A stretch of 64,000 bases of DNA from Ridgeia piscesae (taxonomy: Eukaryota; Annelida; Polychaeta; Sabellida; Siboglinidae). Made by a program: the position numbers and the translations under genes. Position 1 is the first letter of the stretch, and each line of letters begins with the position of its first letter. The stretch covers positions 5,001-69,000 of the forward strand of contig JAODUO010001045.1 in the NCBI GenBank assembly GCA_025642075.2, in the 5' to 3' direction. A model generated the notes under the pieces. It was not told where the DNA came from and searched no databases. It worked only from the letters and a program-made list of their open reading frames with translations. This document shows, in pieces, positions 24,431 to 36,800 of the stretch.

Positions 24431-27141
24431 CAGCCAGTTTTTACTTAGCAATTCTATAATAGGTTACAGTTGTTCAATTTCACCGAAAATACGGTAACAT
24501 TAGAACACCAGTGTGGCCAACTTCAGTAACTTGTTTTAATTAACGTCTAGTCTCTAGGACATATGAATGAATATAATATGTGCTGTGGAACATTTAGGGA
24601 TACGTAGCGTTATGTTTACTAACTAGTTAACGTAATTGTTGTATGCGATCTATTTAGAGCCGATTTGATCCGTGTCGTGTGTTGTATACGAGGTTGACAT
24701 GTACGTGTGTTTGTCTCTCATAAACACCCATTTTGGATGATTTGAACATTAAAATAATCTATGCATGCAGGCGCCGAGTGCTATTCAACAACAAATCACG
24801 TTTTTTAAGACATTGATTACACATGGGAGTTTACGCATAGTCGAGACCACAACGTTGAATAAGGTCGTGACGATTCAAATGTGGTTCTGCCCTTCAGCAC
24901 TGAGCCTACTGTTGTAGTTTAATCACCCGAAACAACTGCCTCACTCTCTCTCTCACTCACCCATCCATCCAGCGGGACCGTTGTAGGCAGCTGCAGGCCG
25001 GTGTCAACCTGGCATGCCTGTCCCGGTGTGTAGCAGGCTCAGTAGGTTTAGATCGTCCACTCTATCACGTTCTCCAGTCGGTTTTTCGCCGGAATCCCTA
25101 TCCTCGCTTGGTGTAAGGAAACTATTCATTCGGCGTGACAACATTGTGATCTGTAGGTTTATTTCAGGTATGCTGGCTGATTAAACATTATACCGGGATC
25201 ATTCGAAACGTAAGATCAATAAAATGTTGCAACGGCTATACTTAGCGTGAAAACTGAGAGCTTAATACGTCAGTGTTTTGCAGGAAATGGCATGCCGGCA
25301 GCGCCAGGCACGCGTGTGTGGTCGCGATGACATCTCCGTGAATCTGCGGAGAACCCATTAGCGTTGGCCTATTCTTTACCGAGTTGTGTGTTGCGTAGTT
25401 TTGATTCTTTCTTATTTTCGTAATGCTAGTGCATTTCTCGTAATTTTCTTCTAAGTAATATTACAACTTCTTTAAATCGATCTGTCCAACAAACACTTAC
25501 TGTTGTTTCTGTAATATAATATATTATTACTATAATATAATACTATATAATATATGCGAATACTGCACGTATTACGTTATTTTAGTATTGTTATTGCACA
25601 ATTACCTTTGGCGCTATTCCGTGATGCAGCTTGTCGAAAATTGTTTCAACACTTGCATGCAGTCCAACCAGCTCCACAGCCAGCTCCAAATAAACAGCCG
25701 ACCGCACAATCACCACTTATGGAATCGGTCTAACAACTTTGGTTCAGTCCAGTTACCTTTTTTATTTAATATAAAATGTAAAACATTGTACAGATATACA
25801 TCAAATATAAATACAAAGTTCACTAAATGTAAGGATGACACAAAGAAGTGCAAGAACTTATTTCCATTGTGGTCCTCCCTACTGGGGGATCACTACTACT
25901 AGTCCAGTTGTCAAGAACATTGGCAATAACAATCGTTAAGCTAAGCAGCTCATTTTGGAAGACTTGAAAAGTATCTACAGCTAAAGCGTACACCCCGCAT
26001 TAAACCAAGTCCAAGGTCTACAATGCAATACAGCTATTCTAAAACTGATGTATGGATCAGAGTCAATCACCGGCCCATGCAACGTGTCCTCTAGCCGTGC
26101 CCGCGAAAGGTGTGGATGGCGGAACTGAATATGTCACCAACATTGCTCTTATCCATTGTATTGGTGAATCCAGATTGGGACATGTGCCACCAGCATTTTT
26201 GAATTTGTCCGCGTTATGTGATCGTGACCGCCAAAAATGCAAGACGAACAGTTTTCCAACTGCTGACAGCGGGGAGCGGATTTTTGGCATACATGAAATG
26301 TAGTTGGTGGACCTTACCCTGTGGATTCGCAATGAATTAACGTCTTCAGTGATGTGTAAAACAACAACACATATAGGGCCTACACCCGGTACACCGCATG
26401 TCCGATAGCCTCATTTGCAAGGGTGTGTTTGTGAAACTAAAAAGTGTAAGAAGCAACGCAGATGCACCCCGCAGTTGGTAGAGAAGAGCCCTAAACCAGT
26501 CATCACAAATACAGTGAACTTTGACCGGTCCTCGTCATTTGGATCCGATCGAAACAGTGGAAATGGAGTGACAGGGTACGTGAAAGGGTAAACGACATTA
26601 TTCCTGGCAAGTCCTGGTCCAGCCTAATGCTGGATAGGCCTGCGTCGCGACAAACCACGCAACCCATGGCCACCAAACAGCATCGGAAGGAATGTCTCCC
26701 CAACAGCCAAGCGACATGTTATTTTCATTCTGCTCATGTTACAGTGAAACATCGTTTGATCAATTTATAAATGCTTTAATATGACAGCGATCCGGATTAA
26801 TTATGGCGAAATCACTGGGAGAGATGCGGAGAGGGCGAACAGTGGAACATAGTTGAAGGGAGTCAGTTTAAATAACTACGGAGTAACCAACGAAAAGGTA
26901 GATGTGATTTACCAAGAAACGAATATGTCACTCCTGATCGCCCGATCGCCATAATTCGTGATTTTGACGAAGGTGAGCCGCTTGAAAGGGCTTTGATCGT
27001 GATTCTGAAGTAGCCATCGCCCATTTCCGTGGCAACTAGACGACATATCTGTTTTCACTTTTTATCAACCAGAGATTAGGCGTACAGTGATAAATGGTTC
27101 TGTTTTGCGTTTGTTATATGTCCACATCTTTCTCGTTGCAG
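24431..27141. other. Upstream region or 5' intron of DCLK
   Basis: Includes a CT/CA-rich simple stretch near 24940-24975 and a moderately CpG-rich part at 24960-25340. Open frames at 25588-25902 and 26052-26332 show no family. If the donor at 23915 is used, all of this is intron. Confidence 0.45.
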
Positions 27142-27142
27142 C

Positions 27143-27859
27143 ATGGCGAACTGTGGCGACACGAGTCCAGAGCTGGAACATTTCCCCTCGCTAGGCGAGC
27201 GCGCCCGATCCGCTACACGTCACGTGGCTCGCGGTGGGCGCATCTCACCTGCGCACAGTGCGCATGATGCTCTCATCCGGTCTAGCCTCGTTAAGATGCA
27301 GACGGAAAAGCGCGCCAAAAAAGTTCGTTTCTACCGCAATGGTGACCGCTATTTCGAGGGCATGGTGTACGCAGTATCGGTAGATCGCTACCGCACACTC
27401 GAGGCGCTAATGGCAGAGTTGACACAAAGCCCCATCGCCGATAAAAAGGTTCTTCCAAAAGGCGTCCGCAGCATCTTCACGCTAGATGGCTCTTGCAAGT
27501 TGACGTCACTCGACGAGCTGGAAGAAGGGGAAAGTTACGTTTGCGCGTCTACGAACTTCTTCCGTAAGATAGACTATCCGCGCAGCACGAACCCAAACTG
27601 GCATGTGTCGAGTCGCTCTGTTCCTGAACTCGGGCGGGCTGGCCGTGGCTACGAGCAAGACACAGAGTCAGACGGTAGCAGGGACTTCATCAGACCGAAG
27701 CTGGTGACGGTCATTCGCAACGGTATGAAGCCACGCAAGGCCGTGCGAGTGCTGCTCAACAAGAAGACGGCGCACTCGTTCGAACAAGTCCTCAACGACA
27801 TCACGCAAGCCATCAGCTGCGGTGTCATCAAGAAGATATACACACTTGACGGACAGCCG
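27143..27859 (+). CDS. DCLK: DCLK exon 1: DCX domain 1 and first half of DCX2
   Basis: An acceptor TCTCGTTGCAG lies one base before the ATG, so a non-coding exon must lie upstream. The exon encodes 239 residues. The N-terminal 50 are basic/Ser-rich. DCX1 covers about 58-144 ([27 protein letters not shown]). A linker follows, and DCX2 begins near 185 ([28 protein letters not shown]). The donor is CCG|GTAAGT, phase 0. It is clearly more G+C-rich than the surrounding intron. Confidence 0.95.
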
Positions 27860-30800
27860 GTAAGTTGTAATGTCTACTGATGTTGTAATCATAATGTCTA
27901 TGATGTTAACACAGCTAGGGTGATATCTAAAGACGGAACACGCTAGCTAGTCTTAGGACTTAGCTTAGACCTAGTAAAAATGTACTATCATACCATGTCC
28001 ATGACTACCGTATTATCCCTAATAGACGCGCACTATCTAATAGACGCCCACCCCCATTTTTTAGATGTGAAACAATCAATGAAAATTTATTTGAGTGACG
28101 TTAAAATCCAACAGAGTAGAAGCTATAATTATTAGCAAAGATGGCGCCCAGACTAATGTTATTCGAAAATAACAATTGTGGGTAGGGCAACCAAACCATT
28201 ACTGGTGAAACTTTCATAAATATAAATGCTTACCACCAAGAGGGCGACTGGCATCAACCAACTTCGATAACAAGAATAAGTCGGAGTAATTGTCATATAA
28301 ATTCCTATTCAGGCATATGTGTTTTAATTAATAAGCTTTGCTTCTATCGATAAATCAGACAGTTGACAATTTGAATAATTGCGTCTGTTATTGACTCATG
28401 GTTCTTAGTATATAATACAGTTCTAGTCAGGACCACATACATCAACATCGTTATCGATATCGTGTGTCGACACTGATTTGCCGTTTCGGATGCACATGGC
28501 CAGTGCAGCTTTTACATGCAGTAAATCCACGCTGTGTTCACATTACTACATTTATTTATTATAAAACATTATTAAAACAATTAGAAGAACACATAGATTA
28601 TACTGAAAGCATTACGCAGTAAAAAGTTTGATTTAAAAAGAAGTATGTCTTGGGTCATTCACTTGGAGGTGCTGTACATATGCATACTTCAGTGGCGCCA
28701 CATTGCGGATTAGTTATCTAATGTGCTTAGAAGCCGATATAGCGGGTGACTACATTCGGCCCATTTTTGAGAAATTAATAGACGTACACCCAAGCCTTCC
28801 CACTCGCGTACTGCGTGTCTATTAGGGACAATACGGTATATGGGTCTATGTATGCACCAGTGACAGTGTTATGAGGCATATGACAGTAAGCTTGTTTCAG
28901 TTCCATGTTTGTGTTTATAACAGCTCATCTGATGGCATTAATTAACTATTAAGTCAGAGATAATTGTCACTAATATCCAACATGATTGGGAAACGTTTGG
29001 AGGCCTAGAAGTAGAACAGGATATGTTTTGCAGACACATTCTACTACATTGGTAACAGCTTGACCAAGGAAAGGTGTCATCCAAGCATCACATACTTTAT
29101 CTCAAGCCAGTGAGCTATGACTAGCATATTGTCATTTTGGATGACTGCCTCTGAAGTAGCACTTGACACATTCCAGAGGCTATCTGCTGAAATCATCTCC
29201 AGTGTTTCCCCTGAGTAAAATTATAGGCGAGGTGGTAGGATGAGCTGAGTACAATTATAGGCGGGGTGGTAGGATGAGCTGAGTACAATTATAGGCGAGG
29301 TGGTAGGATGAGCTGAGTACAATTATAGGCGGGGTGGTAGGATGAGCTGAGTACAATTATAGGCGAGGTGGTAGGATGAGCTGAGTAAATTATAGGCGGG
29401 GTGGTAGGATGAGCTGAGTACAATTATAGGCGGGGTGGTAGGATGAGCTGAGTACAATTATAGGCGGGGTGGTAGGATGAGCTGGGTACAATTATAGGCG
29501 GGGTGGTAGGATGAGCTGGGTACAATTATAGGCGGGGTGGTAGGATGAGCTGAGTACAATTATAGGCGGGGTGGTAGGATGAGCTGAGTACAATTATAGG
29601 CGGGGTGGTAGGATGAGCTGGGTACAATTATAGGCGGGGTGGTAGGATGAGCTGAGTACAATTATAGGCGGGGTGGTAGGATGAGCTGAGTACAATTATA
29701 GGCGGGGTGGTAGGATGAGCTGAGTACAATTATAGGCGGGGTGGTAGGATGAGCTGAGTACAATTATAGGCGGGGTGGTAGGATGAGCTGAGTACAATTA
29801 TAGGCGGGGTGGTAGGATGAGCTGAGTACAATTATAGGCGAGGTGGTAGGATGAGCTGAGTACAATTATAGGCGGGGTGGTAGGATGAGCTGAGTACAAT
29901 TATAGGCGAGGTGGTAGGATGAGCTGAGTACAATTATAGGCGAGGTGGTAGGATGAGCTGAGTACAATTATAGGCGGGGTGGTAGGACGAGCTGAGTACA
30001 ATTATAGGCGAGGTGGTAGGACGAGCTGAGTACAATTATAGGCGAGGTGGTAGGACGAGCTGAGTACAATTATAGGCGAGGTGGTAGGACGAGCTGAGTA
30101 CAATTAAAGGCGAGGTGGTAGGATGAGCTGAGTACAATTATAGGCAAGGTGGTAGGACGAGCTGAGTACAATTATAGGCGAGGTGGTAGGACGAGCTGAG
30201 TACAATTATAGGCGAGGTGGTAGGACGAGCTGAGTACAATTAAAGGCGAGGTGGTAGGACGAGCTGAGTACAATTATAGGCGGGGTGGTAGGATGAGCTG
30301 AGTACAATTATAGGCGGGGTGGTAGGATGAGCTGAGTACAATTATAGGCGGGGTGGTAGGACGAGCTGAGTACAATTATAGGCGAGGTGGTAGGACGAGC
30401 TGAGTACAATTATAGGCGAGGTGGTAGGATGAGCTGAGTACAATTATAGGCGGGGTGGTAGGACGAGCTGAGTACAATTATAGGCAAGGTGGTAGGACGA
30501 GCTGAGTACAATTATAGGCGAGGTGGTAGGATGAGCTGAGTACAATTATAGGCGAGGTGGTAGGATGAGCTGAGTACAATTATAGGCGAGGTGGTAGGAT
30601 GAGCTGAGTACAATTATAGGCGGGGTGGTAGGATGAGCTGAGTACAATTATAGGCGGGGTGATAGGATGAGGTGAGTACAATTATAGGCGAGGTGGTAGG
30701 ATGAGCTGAGTACAATTATAGGTGGGGTGGTAGGATGAGGTGAGTACAATTATAGGCGAGGTGGTAGGATGAGCTGAGTACAATTATAGGCGGGGTGGTA

Positions 30801-33800
30801 GGATGAGCTGAGTACAATTATAGGCGAGGTGGTAGGATGAGCTGAGCGAGCACCAAATGCATGATACAACGCTATGTGGATCTGTGGTCATGGCCAACCA
30901 GAATAAATTTTTTTAATTACGTGAATCTGCGAAGAAATGATACATTCTGAAGAGTGTCTTAACCTATTTCCTGATATATAGAGGAAGCAAATGCATAAAT
31001 ACAAGGCAACAGCATGTAAATATGTTAACCCATTTTATCCTGAAGCTAGTGCAGACGAGTTGCAGCCAGTTCCTGATCATTTCCACAAACCAATCTGTCA
31101 GCATTAAAAATTTACAGACCTTCATTTAAAATGGACATAACTTTATTATTTCTCAATCAATTTTTAAATGTGATATACCTTTAGAAAGTAGATAAAATAA
31201 ACTATACAGTCACATCGACAAACTCATAGTTTTATCATATATATTATATGTGGCATATGGCAAAACATGCCCAATGAATCCAAACCTATGTTGAGGTTTG
31301 TCACATTACTTTTCACCCGACATTTTCGCCATGAAGGAGGCAACATGTCAATGAGCAAGTTGAGTTTATTTTATGCATTAGTCTCTGCTGAAAATGAAGG
31401 TATACAACTTGTCCACACATCTTGGATAATAATCTCATTATGTAAAATTGTTTTTAATACCCCGATGTCAGTCGATTGAATCGCCAACGGGTGGCGCCGC
31501 TGAGCGAAATTATGCAAATTTTTGAAATATTTTCTGTCAACGATGTATAATTCTGTGGCTCATTTCTTATAACTAATACAGAAGTACTCTAAAGTAACAA
31601 CTTTGGTCAACATTTCAACGTCACTTTATTTATGAAGTAGTTACCGTCGTTGGAAATAATCTTAACTTTGTTTGGCGGCAAAAATACGGCGTAGAGCGAG
31701 ATGGGTGAAAATTGATGCCGTTGTCGGTTGACCCACTTCGATGGCTTCAAAGTATATCTTCACGGACAAATGTTGCATCAAATACCATGACCGTCCATCT
31801 TATATCATCTATCCACTTGTCTGCCTTCTTGTCATCACCAGTATGAAGTAAATTAACGGAGTTATCATTCAAAATACGTCAATATTTAACGATCTTTGCG
31901 ACTCGACGTCATCTTTGATTTCACTTTAGCTTGGGGGTACCCGCTTTATACTGCAAATAACCAAAGAACGGCACTGATTGGTTGAAAAATATGAGTTTCC
32001 TAGTGATCCCAATATACTGACGTCATTCGGAGTTAACCAGCCAATGGGATTCCAAAACGTCAGAGTGCAGGGAAGCCGTGTCAAGTGCAAACTACGACTA
32101 GAATCGTATTCCGGATAAAAAGGGTAACTACGACTAGAATCGTATTCCGGATAAAATGGGTTAATAGCTGGAAATAGCTCAGGTGGCAATATTGGCATAT
32201 TTTGAGTGAGGTGGCTTAGATAAAACAGCAAGGTGCCCACCTCGCTCATCATACAGCAGGAGAAATACTACATCTCTATTCCACCTACAGGTTCTCAAAC
32301 AGGATTGCAATTCAGCCACCAGGTGAAAGAAAACAGTTGGTCAGCCATATCACAGAGATACACAAACTCTGCTACTCCACAGCAGATGTCTCCACTTTCA
32401 AGTCTAAGATAAAGCAGGTTTCAGTTTGCCCTGTTGGTTTGCTTTGCCATGGCCTTCCCTACATGTCATATCCATGTAATTTGAGTTGTTCATTTGATTG
32501 ATATTAATTCAGTAATACAGACCATGGATAATTATCTTCAAGTCCTATCAAGGTTATGCAACCAGAATTTCTAATAAGAAAATGACCAGACCTTGTGGGT
32601 GGGCAGACATTACCGGTCATTAGCATGGCTGGACACTGGTGCTTAGTGGGTAATGGGCATGTGGACAAGGATGTCTCTTAAGTACTTTCCAGTGTTAAAA
32701 TAAAAACAACATGAGTGGAACTAAAATTGTGTTTTATTACTGGGCAACATGTTACAACAGTACTTGAAATGTAAGCCAAAGTACTGTACTTATAACAATA
32801 ATTATTATTGGTCACACTTCACTTTACTTTATTGTCCTTAAAAGGATATGCATTTTACAACTCATGATCACATCTAAAATATATGGGATGGTCTCAACAA
32901 AATGCAAATGTATTTACAGATGAATACACTACAAGAACAATTCAACCGGGTGACATCAATATGACTCATTTAGCATTCAACATTCTAATGGCCACCGGCA
33001 CAAAACTCCTGCTATAGCGACATGTTTTACATTTTATACAACGGTATCTCCTTTGAGACGGAAGTACATGGAAGAACGTAGAGAGCGGGTGATCAGACTC
33101 AGTAGCGACAGCTCGAGCTTTCTTCAAAATTGCATGGTCGATTATTTCGGAGAGCTTTGGTGTAGGTAAACCAATGATCTTGGCAGAAACATGTGAGATT
33201 TTCAGAAGCCTGTTACGGTTTTTCACAGAAAGAGCAGGGTAGTAACAAATGCTGCAGTAGGTTAAGAGAGGCTCAATTATGCTACGGTAAAGGCGTAGAA
33301 GAAGTAGTGGATCAACGTAGAAAGCTCGTAACTTTTGAAGAACGTGCAGTCGCTGCTGAGACTTTTTGCGCGGCTGTAACATGCTCGGTAAATGACAATT
33401 TACTTCAGTAAGCATTTACATATATATGGCATTTGCATATATGTGAGACTTTGAAACATATACTGTGTATATAGATAAGTGTATTATATCCGCATCTAGA
33501 TAAATTATTCATAATGTGACACAGAAAGATATATTGTGTTCAGTGCAGGCACACATTGTTTATTTTAAACCATTCGAAGTGTCCCACATTTCCTAGTCTT
33601 ATATTGGTAATACGGGCACATGTAATTTGACTCATTTCAGATAGTCTTTTTGGCTTCAGTCCTATATATATGTGATATTGGTGAGCATTAGACACTGTCG
33701 TTATATTATTATCAATAATTTTGCAAATCTAACAAAAATCAAACCTTCTTGTGTGTCATGAGATAATTTACCCTCTAATTTATCTATTATTTCTTATGTG

Positions 33801-36800
33801 TCTGAATGGCAGAGAATGCAGACATCTGAACAGCCTGGTACTAACTCACCCAAGCCTAGCCTGGTGGGTGTAATTGCTTAATGATACAGAGGGCCGACTC
33901 CCCTGGTTATGGTCCCTTGTCCCTGATGTGTTGGCAGTGAGTAATTAATTGCCAGTCACAACACTGCAGCATTTAAAGCTCAGCCTTAATATGCTGGTCT
34001 GGGAAATCATCAAATATTTTTGGTCATTTTATATCATTATAATCTCTGGATTTCCCTGCTTCGTTAGTAATTGCCTGGACAGGATATGGTAGATTAATCA
34101 GTTACGAGTCTGGTATTCATTATATATAAATTTGTTATATGTTATTGGTTCGTTGTCTCTGGTGGCCGGTGCATATCCTGTAGAATATTTGCTGAATTTG
34201 GTGCAAATGACATCTTCCTTAGTCTAGATTATGAGAGCCAGGCATATCATCAACATCAAAGAACAATTCCTACAATTCTAAAAGGCTGTTAGATGGTTGG
34301 TTAATTACCACACCATTGTTTTGATTGGTTGATATGCCATTGGTGTTGGCTTCCATATACTTTAGCGAACTCTGGTACAAAGTAACTTCTAGTTCTGCCA
34401 GTGCCAATGTCCTCAGGATCAGAGCTCAATGTCACAACAGAACCAGAGGAATTAACCTTCTCAACGTCAAAGGTCATCAGCAATTGAATGGGTGAGCTGT
34501 GACTGCCTATTTCCCGAAGAGACACTAGGTAACTCAGCTAGTTTAAAAAATAAAACCTGACAATAGTAAGAATGTTTATAAATTAGCAGTAAAATTAAGA
34601 AGACAATAATTATAAATTTTAGGGCTGTTCATCAATATTTGTTTAACTGGTACAGAAATTAAATGGATAACTACTATTATTATTTATGGATAGGATTGTA
34701 ACATGCTTATCATACTTGTTCAAGAGTAAGTGTTGAACTAACAAACCTGTAGGTTAACAATTTAGTTTCAGTACTTACCGGTAGTCTACATGTTAAAGAC
34801 AGGTATAGAAAAACAACCCACTGGCCTTAAAGATAAATAGCCTTAATATATTACCCATCCCCATGAAAAATCATTAGTGGTAAACATTGTAAAATTACAA
34901 ACTTATGCAACTTCACCTGTATAGCTGCAGTGCTCCTTAAAGATACAAATGTTATAAATAAAATAAATACACATTTTCATGACTGTTCACAAAGCATAAT
35001 AAGCCTAGTGAAGCAAATAAATAGCTATTCACCCAGGTCAAGTATTAAAGTTCACTCCCTGGCTAAAGCAGTAAGTGTAAAGTTAGTCTCAATAAACTTG
35101 GTCTGTTTGAATCTCAATAGAGAATGTACATGTATTTAGAATTTGGTTTGCTTACAATTGACATTTTTTGGTAGGCACACCATTTAGAATTGAGATAACA
35201 GTTTTGGGCTGACCATGTGCAATTTAGTGGCAGCAGATCTTTGACATTCTGACATAACAAATTTATTTAAAAAAATAAGGAAGACAGAATTTTAGATTTA
35301 AAGGTAGATCAATCCAGGTTTTGTTACCAGCAGTTGACAGAGACTATGCCTGGCTGTGCCTTCAACTGAAATAGATTTACATAAATTTTCTGCCTGCATC
35401 AATTCGTACAAAGGACCATAAAAACATTTCCCTCCCTCCGCTTTGTCTCATCCCAGACCCAGACAGCTGTCCCTGCCCATATTTCTCCCACAAAATGTCA
35501 TTTCTTTTATGCTGGCACATCATCACTCATGCATGACTTCTAGTTGCCGTGACAACAGCCGTGATCACAAAGTGGTTTCCTGTGATGCTAAAAACTAACC
35601 CTAATCGCTTCCGTTGTTGTGAAAACTCAGTAAAAAATTGGGCCAATAAAATGTGACAGTAATTGTTGCGTATTGAGTTATAGCAGTGGAACAGTTGGTG
35701 CTGTCGTCTGGCACCTTAACAGATCAAACATTCCTGCTTATAAATCTTTAAGTACATATGTGATCGTGATGATGTTATGGAAAGATTAAGAAATCCACTG
35801 ATACCCTTAAAAGGCAACCTGATCAATTGATTTTATTGGTTACTTTTGATCCATGCTTTTGATCAAGTAATCGATTATGGTGTACTATGATGTGTGATCA
35901 ATGATCATTTTTATATACAACTTCATTTTGCGTGACATGTACAATTAATTTATGACCTTAACCGCATTTAGTTTTTCCAAAAAAATATTACATTCCGTGA
36001 CATTAAATTTGTTAAGCTTGCTGTAGTTCCAACAATACATAACTGGTTTCTATCAAACCAAAGTTTACAGCTATGCCTATGAAATGTTTGTAGCTGTAAT
36101 GTGCATTACATTTCATTGTTGTATTTTCTCAAGATTCTAAAATTTATAATTACACTTAGAGCTCTATGCGTTTTGTGAGAGGAACTAATTATTCCAAAAC
36201 ATGTATTGTGAAAGGGGATGTATTAAATTTTTGATTTACTACTTGTATGAAATGGCACTTTGTATGTGAATAAATAGGATCATTTATTCATAATTACCTC
36301 ATGTAATTGCTTCACAAAATAAGCCAACTGCAATTATGTATAATGTCAACAGCATAATCAATTACAAATACAGCATTTGTCTGAATGAAATAAATAACAA
36401 TTACACATGTAATTATTCCAAGCTGTCCCTCAAACCCTCAGGCTGAAAACACAGAATGGAGTTTTATAGTCGCAGTGGGCACTGGACCGAGTTGCTATTC
36501 CCAGGTTACTAGGCAAATATTCCACGAACCCCCCAGAAGAACTGTCGGAAATGACAAATGTCAGCCGTCAAAATTGATTGCGCCAATAGAGCGTCCACAT
36601 TTGATGCAATGTCACTCAGTGATCTGTCAACGTTCTCGCTCCCCTCAGTGTAGAATAAGCCGTTTTATTCCCGGGCACTTCAACACTGTCGCTCACGCAC
36701 AGACAGAAATAATCCATTATTTCCTGGTCATAATTGAGTTAGCATTTTGACCACACGTGGGGACTTGCATTGAACATCTGTTCGTTTCCTGGCTTTCTAG

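Noticed and set aside
29213..30846. Possible CRISPR array, because of the regular short repeats
   Set aside because: The units are contiguous with no unique spacers, in an intron of an animal gene; it is a minisatellite.
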